Source: an uncultured Ruminococcus sp.
GTDB lineage: Bacteria; Bacillota; Clostridia; Oscillospirales; Ruminococcaceae
Assembly (NCBI GenBank): GCA_946404705.1
Contig: CAMJES010000091.1
Location: forward strand, 1-8,148
Reading direction: 5' to 3'
DNA length: 8,148 bases
Below the pieces are notes generated by a model that did no database searches, was not told where the DNA came from, and saw only the letters and a list, made by a program, of their open reading frames with translations. This document shows positions 5,891-8,148 of this stretch, in pieces. Numbering within the stretch: position 1 is the first letter of the stretch; the number at the start of each line of letters is the position of its first letter. Both the position numbers and the translations under genes were made by a program.

Positions 5891-8101
5891 TATGCTGATA
5901 TCACCGTTTATATCAATATATGCTCTGACGTTTGCGAATTCACGAAGCTTCGCGCAGCTTTTATATACATCGCCGATAAAGCTTCGAAAAGCCGAGCTGT
6001 TTTTGCATTTTATAATAATTCTGTATCTGTATCTGCCGTTGAGTTTTTCGTATGTACAGCGTGACGGTTCAAGAACGACCAGCGGCATATTGATCTTTTC
6101 CTTGTCGATCTTTTCTTTTATAAGCCGCATAAAGCACAACGACGCAGTCTGCGCACAGCTGTCTATCTCGGACGAAAGCTCGATAAGGCAGGTATCACAG
6201 AACGGCGGATAGATAAGCGCCTTGCGCATTTCAATCTCTTGGCGGTAGAATTCCTCATAATCCTGCTTTGCTGCAAGATTTATTACATAATGATTAGGAA
6301 CAAACGTCTGTATATAGGCTCTACCCTGCTTTTCGCCGCGTCCGCAGCGCCCTACGGCCTGCGTAAGCAGAGAAAACGTGCGCTCATAGCTTCGAAAATC
6401 GCCCGAAAAGAGAGCTTTATCTATCGAAACCACGCCGACAAGTGTCACATTCGGAAAATCAAGTCCCTTTGCAATCATCTGAGTGCCGAGCATTATATCA
6501 TACTCGCCGTTTTCAAACGCTTTGAACTTTTTTTCATAGGCAGTCCGTGAATAGGTCGTGTCGGCGTCCATACGGAGAAGCCTTGCCTTCGGAAAAAGCT
6601 TTGCAACCTCGTCCTCGACCTTCTGCGTACCGAAACCCGTCTGCTTGATATGGTTTTTTCCGCAGTTCGGGCAGACCGTTATCATGTTCTCGATATGTCC
6701 GCAGTAATGACAGACGAGCATATTGTTGACCTTATGATAAGTAAGCGGAACGCTGCAGTTCGGGCAGGTCACAGTCTGCTTGCAGTCGCAGCAGCTTATG
6801 AATGTATGATAACCTCTTCTGTTCAAAAGAAGTATGCTCTGCTCTCCCCGTTCGAGGTTTATCGAAAGCTCATCGACAAGCCGTTCGGAAAGAATTGCCG
6901 AGCTGTCATAGAACCCCTCTGTTGCAAGGTCAATTATCTCAACATCGGGAAGTCGATTCTGCGAATAGCGCTGCTTCATTGTGAAAAACTTATACCGTCC
7001 TGTCTGTGCAAAATAAAAGCTTTCGACAGACGGAGTAGCCGATGCCATCAGCAGCAGAGCGTTATGCGTTACGCAGCGTTTTTTGGCGATATCCCTTGCA
7101 TTATATCGGGGCGACGACTCAGATTTATAGGTCTGTTCTCCCTCCTCGTCCATAATGATAAGCCCGATATTGTCAAGGTGAGCAAAAATTGCGCTTCGCG
7201 TTCCGACAACGATTCGAGCCTTGCCCGATTTCACACGCTTGAACTCGTCAAGCCTCTGGGTAAGCGAAAGGTTGCTGTGCATAACAGAAACCTTGTTCCC
7301 GAAAAGTCCCTGAAACTTCCGCACGACCTGAGGTGTGAGCGATATTTCGGGGATAAGCATTATAACATTTCGTCCTTTATCAAGGACATACTGGATAAGC
7401 TTTATAAAAACCGAGGTCTTTCCGCTGCCGGTTACTCCGTAGAGAAGCGCCGCCTGCGGTTTTCCCTCGTCTATAAGAGCAGAAATGCCATCAAACGCTT
7501 TCTGCTGTTCATCGGAAAGGGTTATGTCGCTGACTTTTTCGGTTATATCGACAACAGGGTCGCTGATATACTCGTTTTCAAATGCTTCAACAATGTGATT
7601 TTTCTTCAGCGTTGAAATTACGCTCGCCGAAACGCCGCAGATATAAGATATTTCCTTGACGGAAGCCGCGCCGCAGCCCTCTAAAAGCTCAACGACAGCT
7701 TTTCCCTTTTCGGAAACGTTAAACGCGCTGCTTTCGGCAAGATACTCCTCGGAAAGTCGGAGCATTTTTATTGTATCGTCCTTTTTACGGCGTTTTACAT
7801 CATCATTTTCAACGAGAAAGCCCTTTTCCACCAGTTCGGAAATATCTGCACCCTTGGCGTTTTCAAGAGTTGAAACATCCTCGCAGAAGCGTTTCCACAC
7901 AGCCTTTGCGCTGTCCGAAAGGACGCTTTCCGCCGGAAGTTCCCCTCCTGCGGTGATATATCTTTCGGTGTAATCAACGTTAAGTCCGATAGGGATAAGC
8001 GCGCGAAAAGCCTCAAAGTATGTGCAGAGCGTTGTTTCGCGCAGCCACAGCATAAGTTCGAGCATTTCCTTTCCGAGCGGCGGTTCTTTATCAACGACCG
8101 A
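5888..8101 (-). CDS. priA: Primosomal protein N' (PriA replication-restart helicase), 5'-truncated
   Basis: PriA recognises stalled forks and D-loops and reloads the replicative helicase. Its 737 genomic residues lack roughly the first 60-80 of the DNA-binding domain, because the genome ends at 8101. The frame is open there, and residues VVDKEPP upstream of the ATG at 8065 show that this ATG is internal. Numbering from 8065: Walker A GVTGSGKT (210-217), Walker B-type DEEG (306-309, usually DEEH), SATP (342-345), and GTQMIAKGLDFPNV (527-540) with VGRCGRG (571-577) as the last helicase motifs. Four CxxC pairs (Cys425/428, 434/437, 452/455, 465/468) form the two zinc sites typical of PriA. The stop overlaps the def ribosome site. 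In Clostridia priA commonly precedes def-fmt. Confidence 0.97.
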   Translation of the reverse strand, partial: SVVDKEPPLGKEMLELMLWLRETTLCTYFEAFRALIPIGLNVDYTERYITAGGELPAESVLSDSAKAVWKRFCEDVSTLENAKGADISELVEKGFLVENDDVKRRKKDDTIKMLRLSEEYLAESSAFNVSEKGKAVVELLEGCGAASVKEISYICGVSASVISTLKKNHIVEAFENEYISDPVVDITEKVSDITLSDEQQKAFDGISALIDEGKPQAALLYGVTGSGKTSVFIKLIQYVLDKGRNVIMLIPEISLTPQVVRKFQGLFGNKVSVMHSNLSLTQRLDEFKRVKSGKARIVVGTRSAIFAHLDNIGLIIMDEEGEQTYKSESSPRYNARDIAKKRCVTHNALLLMASATPSVESFYFAQTGRYKFFTMKQRYSQNRLPDVEIIDLATEGFYDSSAILSERLVDELSINLERGEQSILLLNRRGYHTFISCCDCKQTVTCPNCSVPLTYHKVNNMLVCHYCGHIENMITVCPNCGKNHIKQTGFGTQKVEDEVAKLFPKARLLRMDADTTYSRTAYEKKFKAFENGEYDIMLGTQMIAKGLDFPNVTLVGVVSIDKALFSGDFRSYERTFSLLTQAVGRCGRGEKQGRAYIQTFVPNHYVINLAAKQDYEEFYRQEIEMRKALIYPPFCDTCLIELSSEIDSCAQTASLCFMRLIKEKIDKEKINMPLVVLEPSRCTYEKLNGRYRYRIIIKCKNSSAFRSFIGDVYKSCAKLREFANVRAYIDINGDISI

Positions 8102-8148
8102 AGATCGGAAGAGCGTCGTGTAGGGAAAGAGTGTAGATCTCGGTGGTC
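8102..8148. other. Illumina TruSeq universal adapter sequence (non-genomic)
   Basis: The last 47 bases begin AGATCGGAAGAGCGTCGTGT and continue through GTGTAGATCTCGGTGGTC. From memory this is the reverse complement of the Illumina universal adapter, without mismatch and stopping 11 bases short of its full length. The first A fits the A-tail added during library ligation. Codons on the minus strand through it read PPRSTLFPYTTLFRS, a peptide I recognise as a contaminant in protein databases. It is assembly or library contamination, not DNA of the organism. Confidence 0.97.

Noticed and set aside
6650..7615. Plus-strand open frame of 321 codons opposite priA
   Set aside because: It lies wholly antisense to the helicase core, shows no recognisable family motif, and follows from the base composition of the opposite strand. 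PriA motifs make the minus frame certain.
1..8101. CRISPR arrays, tRNA/rRNA genes, transposons or phage genes
   Set aside because: No regularly spaced repeats, cloverleaf-like segments, transposase motifs or terminal inverted repeats were seen; almost all genomic bases are covered by housekeeping genes.

Overview
This window is an ordinary chromosomal housekeeping segment from a Gram-positive Firmicute, most likely a clostridial gut-type lineage (Ruminococcus/Oscillospiraceae-like). The evidence is the gene order priA, def, fmt, yugP-type protease, rsmB, rlmN, PP2C phosphatase, PknB/PrkC-type kinase, which is characteristic of Clostridia. The purine-rich Shine-Dalgarno sites (AAGGAG/AGGAG) also fit. 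The genus is an inference.

All eight genes lie on the minus strand and are read from right to left. They are packed with gaps of roughly 11 to 67 bases, with no convincing terminator or promoter between them, so they look like one operon. Reading in transcription order: priA (replication-restart helicase, 5' end missing), def (peptide deformylase), fmt (Met-tRNA formyltransferase), a membrane zinc metallopeptidase of the YugP family, rsmB (16S rRNA m5C967 methyltransferase), rlmN (23S rRNA A2503 / tRNA A37 methyltransferase), a PP2C-type Ser/Thr phosphatase, and the N-terminal 162 residues of a Ser/Thr protein kinase that runs off the left end.

The genes form functional pairs. Fmt formylates the initiator Met-tRNA and Def removes the formyl group from new proteins. 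RsmB and RlmN modify the ribosome. The kinase and phosphatase form a reversible Ser/Thr phosphorylation switch. PriA and the membrane protease are conserved neighbours without an obvious biochemical link to the rest. Several start sites needed judgement: rlmN starts with TTG, fmt starts 60 bases inside its longest open frame, and the phosphatase probably starts at an internal ATG.

The most important anomaly is at the right edge. The last 47 bases (8102-8148) match the Illumina TruSeq universal adapter in reverse complement, so they are library sequence and not genome. True genomic sequence ends at 8101, inside priA. The frame stays open through the adapter, so an automatic annotation would give PriA a false N-terminal peptide. 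I found no previously undescribed system, mobile element, CRISPR array, or tRNA/rRNA gene here.
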